A stretch of DNA of 64,000 nucleotides from Catonia carolina. Lineage: Eukaryota; Arthropoda; Insecta; Hemiptera; Achilidae. The number at the start of each line of letters is the position of its first letter. The first letter of the stretch is position 1. The stretch is taken from contig JAQMRL010000010.1 of assembly GCA_035578175.1 (NCBI GenBank), forward strand, positions 34,294,784 through 34,358,783. The letters run 5' to 3'. Below, in pieces: positions 44,805 through 57,019 of the stretch. Below the pieces are notes generated by a model. It had not been told where the DNA came from, did no database searches, and worked only from the letters and a program-made list of their open reading frames with translations. Both the position numbers and the translations under genes were made by a program.

Positions 44805-45492
44805 TACTCATCATCATCATCATCTGTCCAGGATTAGGCTCAATGGCCTGTTCCGGTATCCATCTTTTTTTAGGTCTTCCCAAACCTCGCTTCCCTCTAG
44901 GTTTATATTTTCATGTTAGTAGAGGAAGTCTGTGTGCTGGCATGCGAAGTAAATGGTTGGGCCAGTTTCTCTTATATATTCCTAACGTTTCACACAGTGA
45001 CTGAATATTTAACTCGGCACGGATATCTTCATTGCGTACTCTATCTAACCGGGTACAACTTGTGACACCCCGTAAAAATCTCATTTCAGACAGCCTGGAT
45101 ACGAGATTCATTCCTCTGTAATGACACCCATGTTTCACTCCCATATGTTTTGTAGGGTATAGTCAATATTCTATAAAATTTAATTTGGGTGTCCTGTCTT
45201 GTTTTCTTTCCTATTGTCCTGCAAATAGAACAGCATACAGCACCGAATGTTTCCAGTTTTTCACTTAAGTCATCATCTTTGTCATAGGAAATCCTTCTTC
45301 CTAAATATTTAAAATCTCGAACTTGTTCTGTAGTTCGGTTGCCAAGTAGGCTATAATTTTTAAGCAAAACGGCCATCTTCCTTTGAATGGCATAATCTTT
45401 TATTTTTGCGCCAATATTGTCATGCCAAACTCTGCGCTAATGTTGTGGAACTTATAAATGACATATTGGAACCTGTCTTCAGTGTCAAAAAT
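44805..45492 (-). mobile_element. LINE-c fragment
   Basis: From high to low coordinate on the minus strand: VIFDTEDRFQYVIYKFHNIS, AEFGMTI, then RTTEQVRDFKYLGRRISYD, SICRTIGKKTRQDTQIKFY, YGSETW, and SEMRFLRGVTSCTRLDRVRN with EDIRAELNIQSLCE. This is the part after RT motif C. The 3' end has a run of ATG triplets (plus strand CATCATCATCAT, 44808-44824). AACAAACC lies at 44797-44804 and 45493-45500, a likely TSD. Frameshifts and stops are present. Same family as 35291-35736. Confidence 0.88.
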
Positions 45493-45513
45493 AACAAACC
45501 CATTACCTAATGA

Positions 45514-45820
45514 TGTTGTTTAGGTCAACAACCGAACGGCTAGTTTGAACCTCTAGAGGTTTTACTAAGTGAAACCAGGAGTGAGGTGATTTACACTTGC
45601 CTTCCTCACTGAGTACAAAAGTAGCTGTATATAGAAATTCATTACTTTCAGAGGAGATAACTCTGACTAGTGTCTTTTATGCTTCTTCTCTTCTGTTCTT
45701 AAATAGTTCAGTCATATAATTGGCTGACCACGTGATAAGAAACAGAACTATTTTTGTAGCCCTGGAACTAGCAGATAGAGTACAAATAATTTAACACTCC
45801 ACCTGCCTGCTATGGACAGT
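45514..45820 (+). mobile_element. Rep-A copy 6, internally deleted
   Basis: It has the 5' and 3' landmarks, but about 100 bp between ACTGAGTACAAAAGTA and CTGTATATAG is missing relative to other copies (the CTTATCAGCATGC to CACAGGG region). It ends CCACCTGCCTGCTATGGACA, directly before the TSD of SINE-3. Confidence 0.9.
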
Positions 45821-45833
45821 AACTTAATGATAT

Positions 45834-46007
45834 GAATTTTTTTTTTTGTTAAACGTCCGACTGTTCTGCAATTACTGCTAATGCAGGCGGTGAAGGATGA
45901 AATGATTTTTTGTAACGTATGAAAATATGCCGTGCCTTAATGGGATTCGAACCCAAGACCACATGATGAGAGGCGAGCACGTGACCAACTACGCCAATGC
46001 GGCTGGC
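45834..46007 (-). mobile_element. SINE-3, tRNA-headed, 9-bp TSD
   Basis: On the minus strand the head has A box TGGCGTAGTTGG and B box GGTTCGAATCC, both fitting pol III consensus, with tRNA-like spacing. A body and an A-run (plus strand T-run, 45837-45848) follow. TAATGATAT occurs at 45825-45833 and 46008-46016. It sits between Rep-A copy 6 and SINE-4. The ORF across it is not a gene. Confidence 0.92.
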
Positions 46008-46016
46008 TAATGATAT

Positions 46017-46268
46017 AAAGATAATTAATGTATGACATGTATGAACCGTACTCTTGCACAGAATCAGGCTAATCATTTTTGAGATAGTATAGTTAATTGA
46101 ATCCCAACCATCAAAGTACACTAGTAACCACTGTCTAACATTCAAATCCTTATATAAGTATCTTTACTAGGATTTGAACCTGGAAAATTTGTATCAAAAA
46201 TCAGCTGTTAATCAGGTGACTCGCTGCGATGACTTCACCTCTAGACCAATCCGATGGGTTCAAGAAAA
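46017..46268 (-). mobile_element. SINE-4, tRNA-headed
   Basis: The minus-strand head has A box TGGTCTAGAGG and B box GGTTCAAATCC. The body carries TTTGATGGTTGGGATTCAAT and later CAAGAGTACGG with ATACATGTCATACAT. From memory this body resembles a SINE common in hemipteran sequence; a database check is needed. SINE-3 inserted at its 3' edge. Confidence 0.82.
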
Positions 46269-47260
46269 TAAAAAAAATTTAATCAATGTAAGTTAAATAT
46301 TAATTAATTAATATATGATAATGAAAGTTCATTAAATAGAAAATGAAATGCATTGAAAACTGCACTAAAATTTATTTTGTATTTCTGGGAAAAATCTGGT
46401 TACTTATTGTATAGTTATGGTATAGATTCTTGACGTAACTGTATATTAAATTAATTACCTGTGTATCAAAGGAGTTGAAATACCGTTGATCATTCAACAC
46501 ACTACTGTTTAGATAGTTTTAGGATATGAAATAATCCACTGAGTTCCAGCTAGATGTGTTTATGGTAAAAATTTCTTTGATGTCGAGATGAATTCAGTTA
46601 CTGTGTGTGGTGATGAACTATTAAATTATTTCGTTACGTCATCCTTTAATAATAGTATTCATCAATGGAATATTGCATCAACCGCTATGAAAGGATTGTT
46701 TTGTTTGATGTAACTGACATTGCTAGGAATTGAGGTTCATGGATGATGTGAAAGACTGGGTGATGTGATGCCATGTCGATCTGTATTAAGGACTTAGATA
46801 GAAGCTTGCTTGTTTGGCCCGTACAACAACCAAAGGTATTATTATACGAAACACCATTTATCAATGGATTAAAACGCTAGCGGCCGCATGCTATTCAGTG
46901 GTCGGACGTACAGTCCGTTTTAGTCGTGCTCTACTCACTCCTGACTCAGTTCAACTCTTCTATTTAATGGTTTCCAATTTATCTGTAGGGTAACATATTA
47001 TTTTCAATTCAATCTCTTAACAAATAAAAGCGATATATGGAAAATTTTCTTTTGTAATTTTAAAAATTTAATAGTTACAGTGTAATATTACAATATTTTA
47101 TGCTTGCTTTAGAACTTATGTTGTAGAATATTATCTTTAATGTAATAAAGTTTTTGGTTGTAGTTGATATAATCATTCCAAAGTGAAATTAATTCCATAA
47201 ACACCCAATGGAATTTGCATTAACATCCACTTATCACATGTTTGCGAGTTAATAGGTAAA
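46269..47260. other. AT-rich stretch with a small GC-rich spot
   Basis: Around 46865-46965 the sequence is GC-richer (CTAGCGGCCGCATGC). No gene or repeat was recognised. Confidence 0.45.
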
Positions 47261-48246
47261 TACCGGATGGCACATATGTCAGTTTCCCACTTACAGAGAA
47301 AGTAAAAAATAAGGCGTTACAAGTTAACAGAATAAGAAACCTACTGGGAAGAAAACAGATTTATTATTTGAACTGTACTTATCTAATACCTTTGTTATAG
47401 CGGTTGTTCAAAATGTCCACCATTAGTGTATATACACTTCATACAACGATTTAAAACTGATTGACAAATTTTCAAAAATAATTTATCTTCATTGACGGTA
47501 TCAAATGCATTTTCTATTATGCTTTTTAGTTCGGCTAGGTTTTGTGGTTTTAAAGAATACATCAATCCTTTATAATACCCCACAATGAAAATCAGAGTGT
47601 GTTAAGTCTGGCGAGCGCGCAGGGCAATCAATTGTACCACAGCGACCAATCCACTCGTTAAATTTGGAATTCAAAAGCTCTTAAACTTCGACACCGAAAT
47701 ATGCTAGTTCCCCATCTTGTTCCCAGATGTGCGTTTGAAAATTGTAAACAGGATTGTTTTCAAGTCCCGGAAAGACTAGTTTCTGCAACACATGTTAGTA
47801 ACTTTCTGAGTTAATATTTCCCTCAAAAACAATAAGGATCTATCAATGCGGTACTCGAGATTTCTCCCCATACCAGAACACCAGGCACATTAAGCTTTTC
47901 TTGGATTACCTTATGAGGATTTGCATCTGACGAGTACATGCAGTTATGCCGAATAACACATTCATTGAGTTTGAAACATGTCTCAACGTACCACAAAATT
48001 GATCGCAAGAAATTTTGATCGACTTCTGTACGGATAGTGGCTGTCTCAAAGAATTCCAATCGCCTATCGGGATGACCCTTGTGAAGAACTTGGAGTAAAG
48101 ATGGAGGTTATGGTTTAGAGACTCACCTCACTATAACGGACAACAATTAATATTATACGCAGTAGCTGCTAACGTAGCAATGTTACAAACTTATTGATAC
48201 AAAATATCCTATTTCATGGGTAAACTGACATATGGGCCACCCGGTA
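47261..48246 (-). mobile_element. Mariner/Tc1-like DNA transposon with both TIRs and TA target
   Basis: The ends are inverted repeats: CCGGATGGCACATATGTCAG (47263) and, on the complement, CCGGGTGGCCCATATGTCAG (48244 downward), continuing TTTCCCAC and TTTACCCA. TA flanks both (47261-47262 and 48245-48246). The transposase runs on the minus strand between them. At 986 bp it is shorter than typical mariner/Tc1 elements (about 1.3 kb or more), and the N-terminal DNA-binding part of the transposase is missing, so it is an internally deleted, dead copy with its termini preserved. Confidence 0.92.
47395..48125 (-). pseudogene. Mariner/Tc1-like transposase relic (DDE domain)
   Basis: Minus-strand blocks from 48125 down: GHPDRRLEFFET, QNFLRSILW, DANPHKVIQEKLNVPGVLVW, GEISSTALIDPYCF, then in another frame WIGRCGTIDCPARSPDLT, and finally LKPQNLAELKSIIENAFDTV, MKCIYTNGGHFEQ. 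Related insect transposases read GVLVWAAIS..GIIGPYFF ... RRG...WPARSPDLTPLDFFLWG ... NL.ELK..I..A...V ... GHFEHL. Stops and frameshifts occur at about 47575, 47683, 47825. The catalytic D of SPDLT is kept; the QDGAPAH region reads QDGELAYF. Confidence 0.88.
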
Positions 48247-48346
48247 GAGGTAACAAAATATCAAATAAGATAAACAATTTATAAATTCTCATTGTATTTC
48301 AACAACCGAATTTTGAAAATGTAATTAAACAGCTGAAACTGAAGTT

Positions 48347-48465
48347 GTGAAGTACCTAGATATGCATCTTGACAGACCGTTAACTTGGAAACGCATGTGA
48401 AAATGAATAGGAATAAATTGAACTTAAAATATAAAAGGCTGATTGGCTGTATAATTTGCTAATTT
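48347..48465 (+). pseudogene. Short jockey-type LINE relic
   Basis: VKYLDMHLDRPLTWK, then after a frameshift HVKMNRNKLNLKYKRLIGC, matches jockey RT (VKYLG.HLDR.LTWK.HI..KRKQL.LK...L). It lies just upstream of a LINE-c segment. Confidence 0.8.
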
Positions 48466-48534
48466 AGAAGATGCATCACACCTTAAAATAACATTTATCC
48501 GAAGTAAGTGACATAAGACACTTTGGAGTGTGAT

Positions 48535-49090
48535 GCTAAATATTGGATACCCCAAACACCTGATAGATAATAAGCTGTTTGTATAAAAATACATCAATAG
48601 TGATAGATGTAGGAGATGAAAGAATGACTACGGAGATGAGAACTAATAAAGGAGTACGGCAAGGATGCCCAATATCATTGGTTTTATTTAACATATTTAT
48701 AGACGAATTTATGTCCAGGTGGCAGCGATAAGTTGATGAGGTTATACTTTTTAGCCAAAGATTGCTCCTCAATTACCTGTTTTTTCTGATGATATCGTGT
48801 TAGTGCAGGATTTGGAAAACAATTTGCAGAGAGCAGTGCATAAATGGCGTCTCCTAAGCAAACTATTTAATATGAAGATATCAATTTAGGAATTGAAAAT
48901 GATAGCGTTTTGCGGAAAGTGGCCGATAAGGACCAAAATATAATAATAATAATAATAATAAAATATTAGAACAGGTAGGAAGTTTCAAGTATTTTGGGGT
49001 GTGACATAAACTATATATGAACAAGATGTGCAAGATGGACGAGTAAAGACGTTTCAACACAAAATATCAGGCGAGACTTAAAAATGATAA
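48535..49090 (+). pseudogene. LINE-c reverse-transcriptase core relic
   Basis: Blocks: VGDERMTTEMRTNKGVRQGC, PISLVLFNIFIDEFMSRW (motif B), FSDDIVLVQDLENNLQRAVH (motif C as FSDD), LLSKLFNMKIS, MIAFCGKWPIRTKI and ILEQVGSFKYFGV. The order matches the part of LINE-c upstream of the segments at 35.3 and 45 kb. Many stops are present. An (AAT) run (48944-48961) interrupts the coding text, probably expanded in situ from codons like INNN. Confidence 0.85.
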
Positions 49091-50540
49091 GAACAAACTG
49101 ACTGTTTACCTTTTTAAATGATGTAGAAGTTAGACGCCTGAAACGTTTTCATATTTTGAACCTGTGTTTTAGAGTTTAAATGCACATAAAAGTGAAAGTG
49201 TTTTAAAAGTATTGCATAACATAATAATGTGTAATTATATGCGTAAATTGTAATTTTATCCTTTAAAAAATTCATAATTGATATAATGAGTGGTTCTCAG
49301 GGTAATGAGGCCTCTACTTGTCATTTGTTAATTCAAAAGATTTATTTGTAGTATATTTTTAAAAAAACGTTGCGAATAAAGTTGTTTAAAAATATTTGAA
49401 CAGCTGAATGGATTAAGGTAGGTACTATGTACTGTTTGTTTGAAACTTGTGGCTTCCGGCAGAGAGGAGCAATATTGAAATTGTAAAACCATTTTAAAAA
49501 ACATACATCTAATTTCTTTTCAGTAGCCTATCTGAAACTTGTCGAAAAGGTCGTATTTTTATAAACAAAGTATTTTGCATGTTTTAGTTCTATAAAATTA
49601 TTTCGAAAAATACACGCTTAATGAGATAATGTATAATTTAGTAAAAGTTTTGTTTTTGAAGAAAAAACCGTATTTTTCAAATACATCGTCTTTGTTCAAC
49701 AAATATTTCACGGATTAAAATAATAATTGGCAGGTTTGTTCTGTAATAATAATTATGGAAAATAATGATGCAATAAAATTTAATAGGAAATCATAACTTT
49801 TTAAGTTACTTGGTATTTTAATAAATAAATTTTGTAAAATCTTGAAACACAACAGAAAAAAGTCAGCATGGGATAAACCTTTCGGTATTTAAAGATAACT
49901 GCACACTAATAGGAAACGAAATAAAGACAAAATTTTCAATTAATTTTTAGTGAAAAAATTTTTTAAATTGGACGAATTGAAAAATTAGAAATGTTTTCTG
50001 AAATGGTTTTACAATCCGTATATTGCTTCCCTCTGCGGGAGGCCATCAAGTTATAGTCAGACAGTAACAATTTCTCAAAAACTTAGTTTTTTTGACTAGT
50101 GAAAGTATTAAGAACAATAGTTATTTATTTGACGTAGAATATATAGATGTATTTATGATTAGAATATTATGAAATATAAATTTTTGTAATTTAAAGGGAA
50201 TACTATAAAAAAAACTCCGAAAAGTAAAAGCCAAAATTCAAGTCGAAACGTTAAAGTTTGAAAATAATAGTCTAGCTTCAAAAACAACGACTTTTGAGCA
50301 GACAAATTATTTTTCAGAATTTAATACTGATTATTCCAAAAACAAAAGCTTTATAGTAAAATTTTTACTTTCGTTAAATTAACTTCGCATTTAAATTACT
50401 GTGTAAGATAGTTAAAAAAAGATAAAACAAAAATTACTATGTAAGTAAAACAAATAGAGATAATATTTTATTGTATAATGACCATTTCTGTGGTCCAAAG
50501 ATAACGATCGATTTCCAACTAACGTTTTTAAATTTACCTC
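49091..50540. other. AT-rich stretch without recognisable gene
   Basis: Nothing was recognised. Confidence 0.5.
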
Positions 50541-51735
<1,195 letters not shown>

Positions 51736-52727
51736 GCTTACGTATCACCTCTCTATTAGTTTAAATGTGAAGAAAATTTATATAAATGCCAACTCAGAAA
51801 AATATTTAGGGTACTCAGTATTTCTGCGTGGGTTATATTATCTGTGATTGCTAATTGGTTCAGAATATAATCTGTACTCCAGCCCTTCGTGGTGGTTGTC
51901 CATATAATTCCACATAACAGATTATGGTAAATCTGACTGAAAGGAGATTATCATACAATTTGCTTTACGTAAATGTGTTTACAGTTGTTTGTGTTTGAGT
52001 ACACTTAATATGGATGGATGTTTGAAAGCATCAGTGACCTATTCTTGAACTAACTATGGTACGTTAACTTTTACACCGTTTCCAAGAATTTCAAAGCCAC
52101 CAGTAATATATTTAATATATAAATTAAAATTCTTTTACAAATTAACGTTATATTTGCTACTGACTAATTATAGCAGTAATTAATTCATTACTTAATTGAT
52201 AATGTATTTAGGTCACTTCCAACAGCTGTAGGGTAAAACATTTGAATACTATTCAAATAAATTTGTTTTATTCATTTGATCTTCAAAAGATTCTTTTCAA
52301 AACTATCTTAATGTTTTGCAACATTTCTTTCAAACTCACTTTTTAATCTTTGTTTATTTTTAAAATTTATAAAATTTTACTAAGAACAATAAATTAGAAA
52401 CGCTCCCTATTACGTCACTATTTACTTTGCATAAATAAATAATAGTTTCACGAATTTGTTGATTGATTATTATTTTGAAACTATGCAATTCAGTATAACC
52501 ATCAAAAGTTTAGTAAATTAATAGAAAATACAAATTGTATTAAAATAATAACAAACTTTTTAAAGAAATATATCCTAAAGGTTTATAGAAACAATTTACG
52601 GTAAAAAGAAAATTGATAAAAAATAAGGACAAATATAAGAAAGTTGAACAAAAGTACTAGTACATAGTACAACAAGAATACGAAGTAGATTATATAAGTT
52701 ATAAATTTTTAAATTTGAACAATTTTT
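51736..52727. other. AT-rich stretch without recognisable gene
   Basis: Nothing was recognised between two plus-strand Rep-B copies. Confidence 0.5.
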
Positions 52728-52858
52728 TATTCTCTTGATCTGTAAGACTGTTATAGGAAAGCGATATTTGTTTTTATGTAGTCTTTTCCAAATCAGATTT
52801 TTACCATAAATACATGTTTAAGGTGCCCTAAAGGCAAAATATGTGTTATTACCGATTG

Positions 52859-52900
<42 letters not shown>

Positions 52901-53605
52901 GTGTGCGCGCCACACAAAAAATTTATTCTAGCAATTTTTCTCTTTTTACAAATGTCTCAAAAACGGCTCCTACAATTTTTTTAAAAATTGCCTTATTTAT
53001 TACATTTGTATAAGATAACATCGCTATAAGCTAGGGTAAGCCCCATGTCTGGTGAAATATTTGGAGGAACTGCCTTGTTGTGGTAAATCAAGATTTTTTT
53101 TAAAGATTTCAGCCTTAATATGCGTTTTAGGGCAAAAAATTATAATTAAAGGTGTAGGAAATATAAAAAAATCTACGAATTTTACTTCAAGCGTTTTTTC
53201 AACAACGCTTAGTTTAGTCAATTAGTCATTTTCTGAATTTATTTTAAAAATCGGTAAAAAAATGGGATTTTGTAAGATTGTGGATTTTAGTACGCATTTT
53301 ACGATAAAAGTATAGTGTATAACAAAGTGTTTAAACAAAGTTACTATAGAAATTTAGGAAATCTACACATATTATTTTAAGCATTATTTTCTTTAGAGCC
53401 TAGTTAAGCGTCAATTAGTGATTTTCGGTATTTTTTAGCTCTACTGAGCCTGATTTTCATTTCGCGTCATTTAATCATGTTAAAAATTAGGCTGTTTTCA
53501 TTTTACATTTTTCTCATTACAGGTTATGTTTTTAATTATTTACATTGGCTAGATAAATTCGTGCGAGTGTTTCACAGCATATTTTTTGTTATTGATTTTG
53601 ATTGT
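52728..53605 (+). mobile_element. Rep-B copy 4
   Basis: Diverged copy with the TG site at 52862-52898 (37 bp) preceded by ACCGATTGGTT. CTAGGGTAAGCCCCATGTC corresponds to GGTAGGCGCCATG. Most of the block between the TG tract and CTCAAAAACGG is deleted. The 3' end (TTCGTGCGAGTGTTTCACAG) is intact. Confidence 0.88.
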
Positions 53606-53717
53606 ACATTTAGCTTCAGTCGTATATCGAATTAGAAATTTATACCCGTTATAATCTACAGGTACTGTCCATAATTCACTATAGTCGTTAATAACTAGAT
53701 TCAGATAAACTAAAAAA

Positions 53718-54665
53718 TCAGGTTTGAAACACTCACATGATTTTATCTTGCCAATGGAAATATTGAAAAATACAACCCAAAATTAGTAAAAAACTTTAGA
53801 AGTAAACAGAAAAACTAACCTCAAAAACATAACCTTATTTTAATCATGAGTGAATGATGCAAAATGAAAAGCAACCTTAGTTTGGCTTAATAATACGGAA
53901 AATCACTCTTTTCCACTAAACTAGGTTTTGTAGAGAAAAATCCTTAAATTAAATAAATATGTAGATCATTTAATTTCCTATACATTTTATTATCCACACT
54001 TTTGTCGTTAAATGCATACTAAGGCCGAAATCTTCGAAAAACCACTTTTTTACAAATTTTCATAACGGAAAACATAAAATCGCTAATTACCGTTAAACTA
54101 AGCGTCATACAAAGAAATGTTGGAAATAAAAGTAGTAGGTTTTTAAATTGTCTATAACTTTTATTATGTACACTTTTGCGCTGAAACGCATATTACGGCT
54201 GCAATCATAAAAAAATAACTTTTGTCTTCGAAAAAACACTCTCCCTAAGGATTTTGGCAGCTATGGCGCCTACCCTATCATGTAAAGCATAAATAAACTA
54301 AGTAAATGAGACAATTTTAAAAAAATGTAGTAACCGTTTTTGAAAAAAACGCAAAAATGTTAAAAATTACACAAATAAACTACTACTTTCAGTTGACCGA
54401 TTTTGATGAAAGTGTTCGTGTCGAGTTCTCTAGTGGTACCTAAATCAAGTTTCAAGTTTTAAGTTTGTACAATACTCCGTTCCTGAGATATGCTGTTCAC
54501 ACATAGACACAGACACAGACACACACACACTCACACAAATCGCTATAAACATGTTTTTTGGGTTCAGGGGGTCTGAAAACCTGAGTAACAGGTGAAAACT
54601 CGATTTCAAAATATCGATATGAAGACAATACTTTCCTTCCTTTTCTTATAGGCAAGAGAGAGTAA
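53718..54665 (-). mobile_element. Rep-B copy 5, inverted relative to copy 4
   Basis: Reads back from TTGAAACACTCAC (3' end, 53729) to GGCAAGAGAGAGTAAAAC (5' end). The CA tract is at 54500-54537 and mixed (ACACAGACACAG). Tail-to-tail with copy 4 across about 110 bp. Confidence 0.9.
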
Positions 54666-55303
54666 AACATTACAGGTTTTAGTGACAAATTATTAAGTTT
54701 AGTAATAATTGTAATAATTGCAACATTTGTAATAATAGTTTAGTTTAGTAATTGTTTAGTTAACAAATTATTAAGTTAACTAAGTAATAAATAATAAATT
54801 AAAAATACTGAAGATAATTTATAGGTTCTGTGTAATAAAATTCCAGGCTATGTTACGCATTTTCTACAAGATCTATTTATTATTTTTATAACCTTTGATA
54901 GAAAAAGAAAGATTTAATAAAAAGTAAGTATTATTAATCCTGAGTGAAATTGTCTGCAATAGTTTTACGCTATTTTAAATCAGCTCTAAAAGATTTTACG
55001 TTTTAATACTAGTTGAATTAAAGATTTCAGACAAGAAAAATAGAAATATCCGTGATCTTTGATCTACGATAAACACTAATAACTTGCACATAAATATTTT
55101 ATTATGTGTTAAGTAAAGTAATAGAAAAAATAGATGTAATCGTATTTTATATAAAATCTTTCCCTTAGTTCTTAGTTTATCATGATTTAATCTAAAATCG
55201 GTAATTTTTACTCCATTAGTAAATGGAAAATCATTTCTTTTTTCAACACGTAACTATGTTTTCTCCTCACTCTTTTTTTATTTTCTTCATCATCTTCTTC
55301 TGT
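54666..55303. other. AT-rich stretch, nothing seen
   Basis: Mostly A/T runs and the word AATTATTAAGTTTAGTAAT in variants. Confidence 0.45.
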
Positions 55304-55441
55304 TTAGTACATCAAATCGTTGAGTCCAAATTTGTCCCTGAGGTTGAACATTCTAATCCCAAAGGTTTTAGCAAAAACCTCTCTTAGTGCTTTCACCAAA
55401 TATAAACTTGGAAATTCGTTCACAGTTTTCCACTGAACATT
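55304..55441 (-). pseudogene. Unidentified coding-like relic with purine-rich tail
   Basis: A minus-strand open stretch reads NVQWKTVNEFPSLYLVKALR, then EVFAKTFGIRMFNLRDKFG and LNDLMY-stop. It is followed by AGAAGAAGATGATGAAGA, similar to the tails of LINE-c and LINE-d here. This suggests the 3' end of a retrotransposon ORF, but I do not recognise the family. Confidence 0.35.
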
Positions 55442-55984
55442 TTAAAAACGTTTTCATGTTACTTAAAAGTATTAAAATATATTCAGTTAAAGTTTATTTA
55501 TAAAAAAAAATTGTTCTACAATAATGAAGATATTGTATGTTCGTAAAATGAATGAATATTGTAGTAGCGTACATCCCTCTAAGATCTATTAAAGTTTTTT
55601 TTTTATAATTGGTTTATTATGGTCGCATCAACATTCCATGTTTTTAGCGACCCCATTACATAAAAAACACTAATTTTATAACATAAGGTTATAACACTGT
55701 AGGTTTACAATGATGTTTTTCAGTTAGAAAAAAATTTACACTTTAACAGATGTATCTTACACTTTTAAATTATAAATTATTTTGTGTGGATTGCACTTTT
55801 ATTTGCACTAAAATTGTCTTTGAATATTTAAAAATTGTATGAAGTCCAGTGTCCTTGTGTACTGTGTGTGGTTAACGCAGTCTTTGTAATTGTCCGGTAA
55901 GTGAAATTGTTTCCGTATAGTGTTCAAGGTAGGACATTCCACAAGAATATGTTTGACAGTTTTTGTTTACCTATTTTACTGTGT
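55442..55984. other. AT-rich stretch, nothing seen
   Basis: No feature was recognised. Confidence 0.45.
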
Positions 55985-56260
55985 ATTTTTTGCTATTTTT
56001 ACTTTCTTTTGCCCTGTATGCATATATAGAGAAGGAAAAAGTATTGTTTTCATATCGATTTTTCTAAATTGCGTTTTCACCGGATATACATGTTTTTGGG
56101 CCCCTAAACCCAAAGATTATGTTTTTAGCGATTGGTTTCTGTGTTTGCGTGTGAATAAAATGTCTCAAGAATGGATTAGTGACCGAAGTTGAAACGAAAC
56201 TTAAGTTAAGTATCACTAGGGAACCCGATTAAGTTTTTCTGTAGATTACGTGTATGTTTG
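55985..56260 (+). mobile_element. Rep-B copy 6, 5' end only
   Basis: Starts CTTTCTTTTGCCCTG and keeps CATATCGATTTTTCTAAATT, GCGTTTTCACCGGA, TTTTTAGCGATTGGTTTCTG and AAAATGTCTCAAGAATGGA. The TG tract is reduced to a short imperfect TGTGTTTGCGTGTG. It runs into a tandem repeat instead of the usual body. Confidence 0.85.
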
Positions 56261-56289
56261 ATTACGTGTATGATTAAAGTGTATGTTGG

Positions 56290-56720
56290 TATCTCTTGTA
56301 GTTTCAGACTTTGATTTCTTGACTTCCGGTTTTGGTTACTTCCAGTCGAAACCGAAACTCTGAACTCAATGATTTATATATGTAGGTATTGTTTAAGAGG
56401 AAACGAAGGACACTATTTTTGTTTCCAAATTCCAACTTTGATTTCTTTACTTCAGGTTTTGGGCTACTTCCGGTCAAAACCGAAACTTCAAACCCAATCC
56501 AGCCCCACTAACGTTTAGAGTAGATTAAGAATCCAAAAACCGTTTGTTAGCATTACTAGTCATTCCTGACTTTGATTTTTTTGACTTCCGGATTTGGGCC
56601 ACTTCCGGTCTGAAACCGGAATTTAAAACCCAATTTACGGCTATTAACTTTATATATGTATATTATGAATCCGGAAACCGTTTGTTGCTATCTCTTGTCG
56701 TTTCTGACATCTGGATGTGA
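56290..56720 (+). repeat. About 130-bp tandem repeat, three to four units
   Basis: Each unit carries CTTTGATTT (56309, 56436, 56570; spacing 127 and 134), then GACTTCCGGTTTTGGG-like, ACTTCCGGTC and AAACCGAAACT words, and ends near AACCGTTTGTTGCTATCTCT. ACTTCCGG and its complement CCGGAA make units internally near-palindromic. A fourth partial unit follows at about 56697. Confidence 0.88.
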
Positions 56721-57019
56721 CGGATGCAAAAAACAAAATGATAGGTGACAATTTAAAAATTGCCGCCAATCAGGTTTCAAAATTTGTTTCAAAAAGAGTA
56801 TTATACTTCTACCAGTAACTACATTGCGTGTGAATTTTTAAAATGTTGTTGAGATGCATGATATAATATTGACAGTTCTGAGCTCAAACTAAATGTTCGT
56901 ACAGCAGCTTTTCACTACAGTGAAATCTCTGCCTACGGTTTAATCAGTATACGTACATCGAGGTTGCGAGAAATAACAAACAGTGCTGAAAAGATAGTGC
57001 TTTCAAAAACATGACACCA
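56721..57019. other. Unassigned DNA between tandem repeat and Rep-B copy 7
   Basis: Nothing was recognised. Confidence 0.4.

Noticed and set aside
45903..46005. tRNA gene on the minus strand
   Set aside because: A and B boxes are good, but the sequence continues into a SINE body with A-tail and TSD.
46874..46889. GCTAGCGGCCGCATGC resembles a cloning polylinker (NheI-NotI-SphI words)
   Set aside because: The flanks are ordinary AT-rich genomic sequence with no recognisable vector sequence, so coincidence is more likely.
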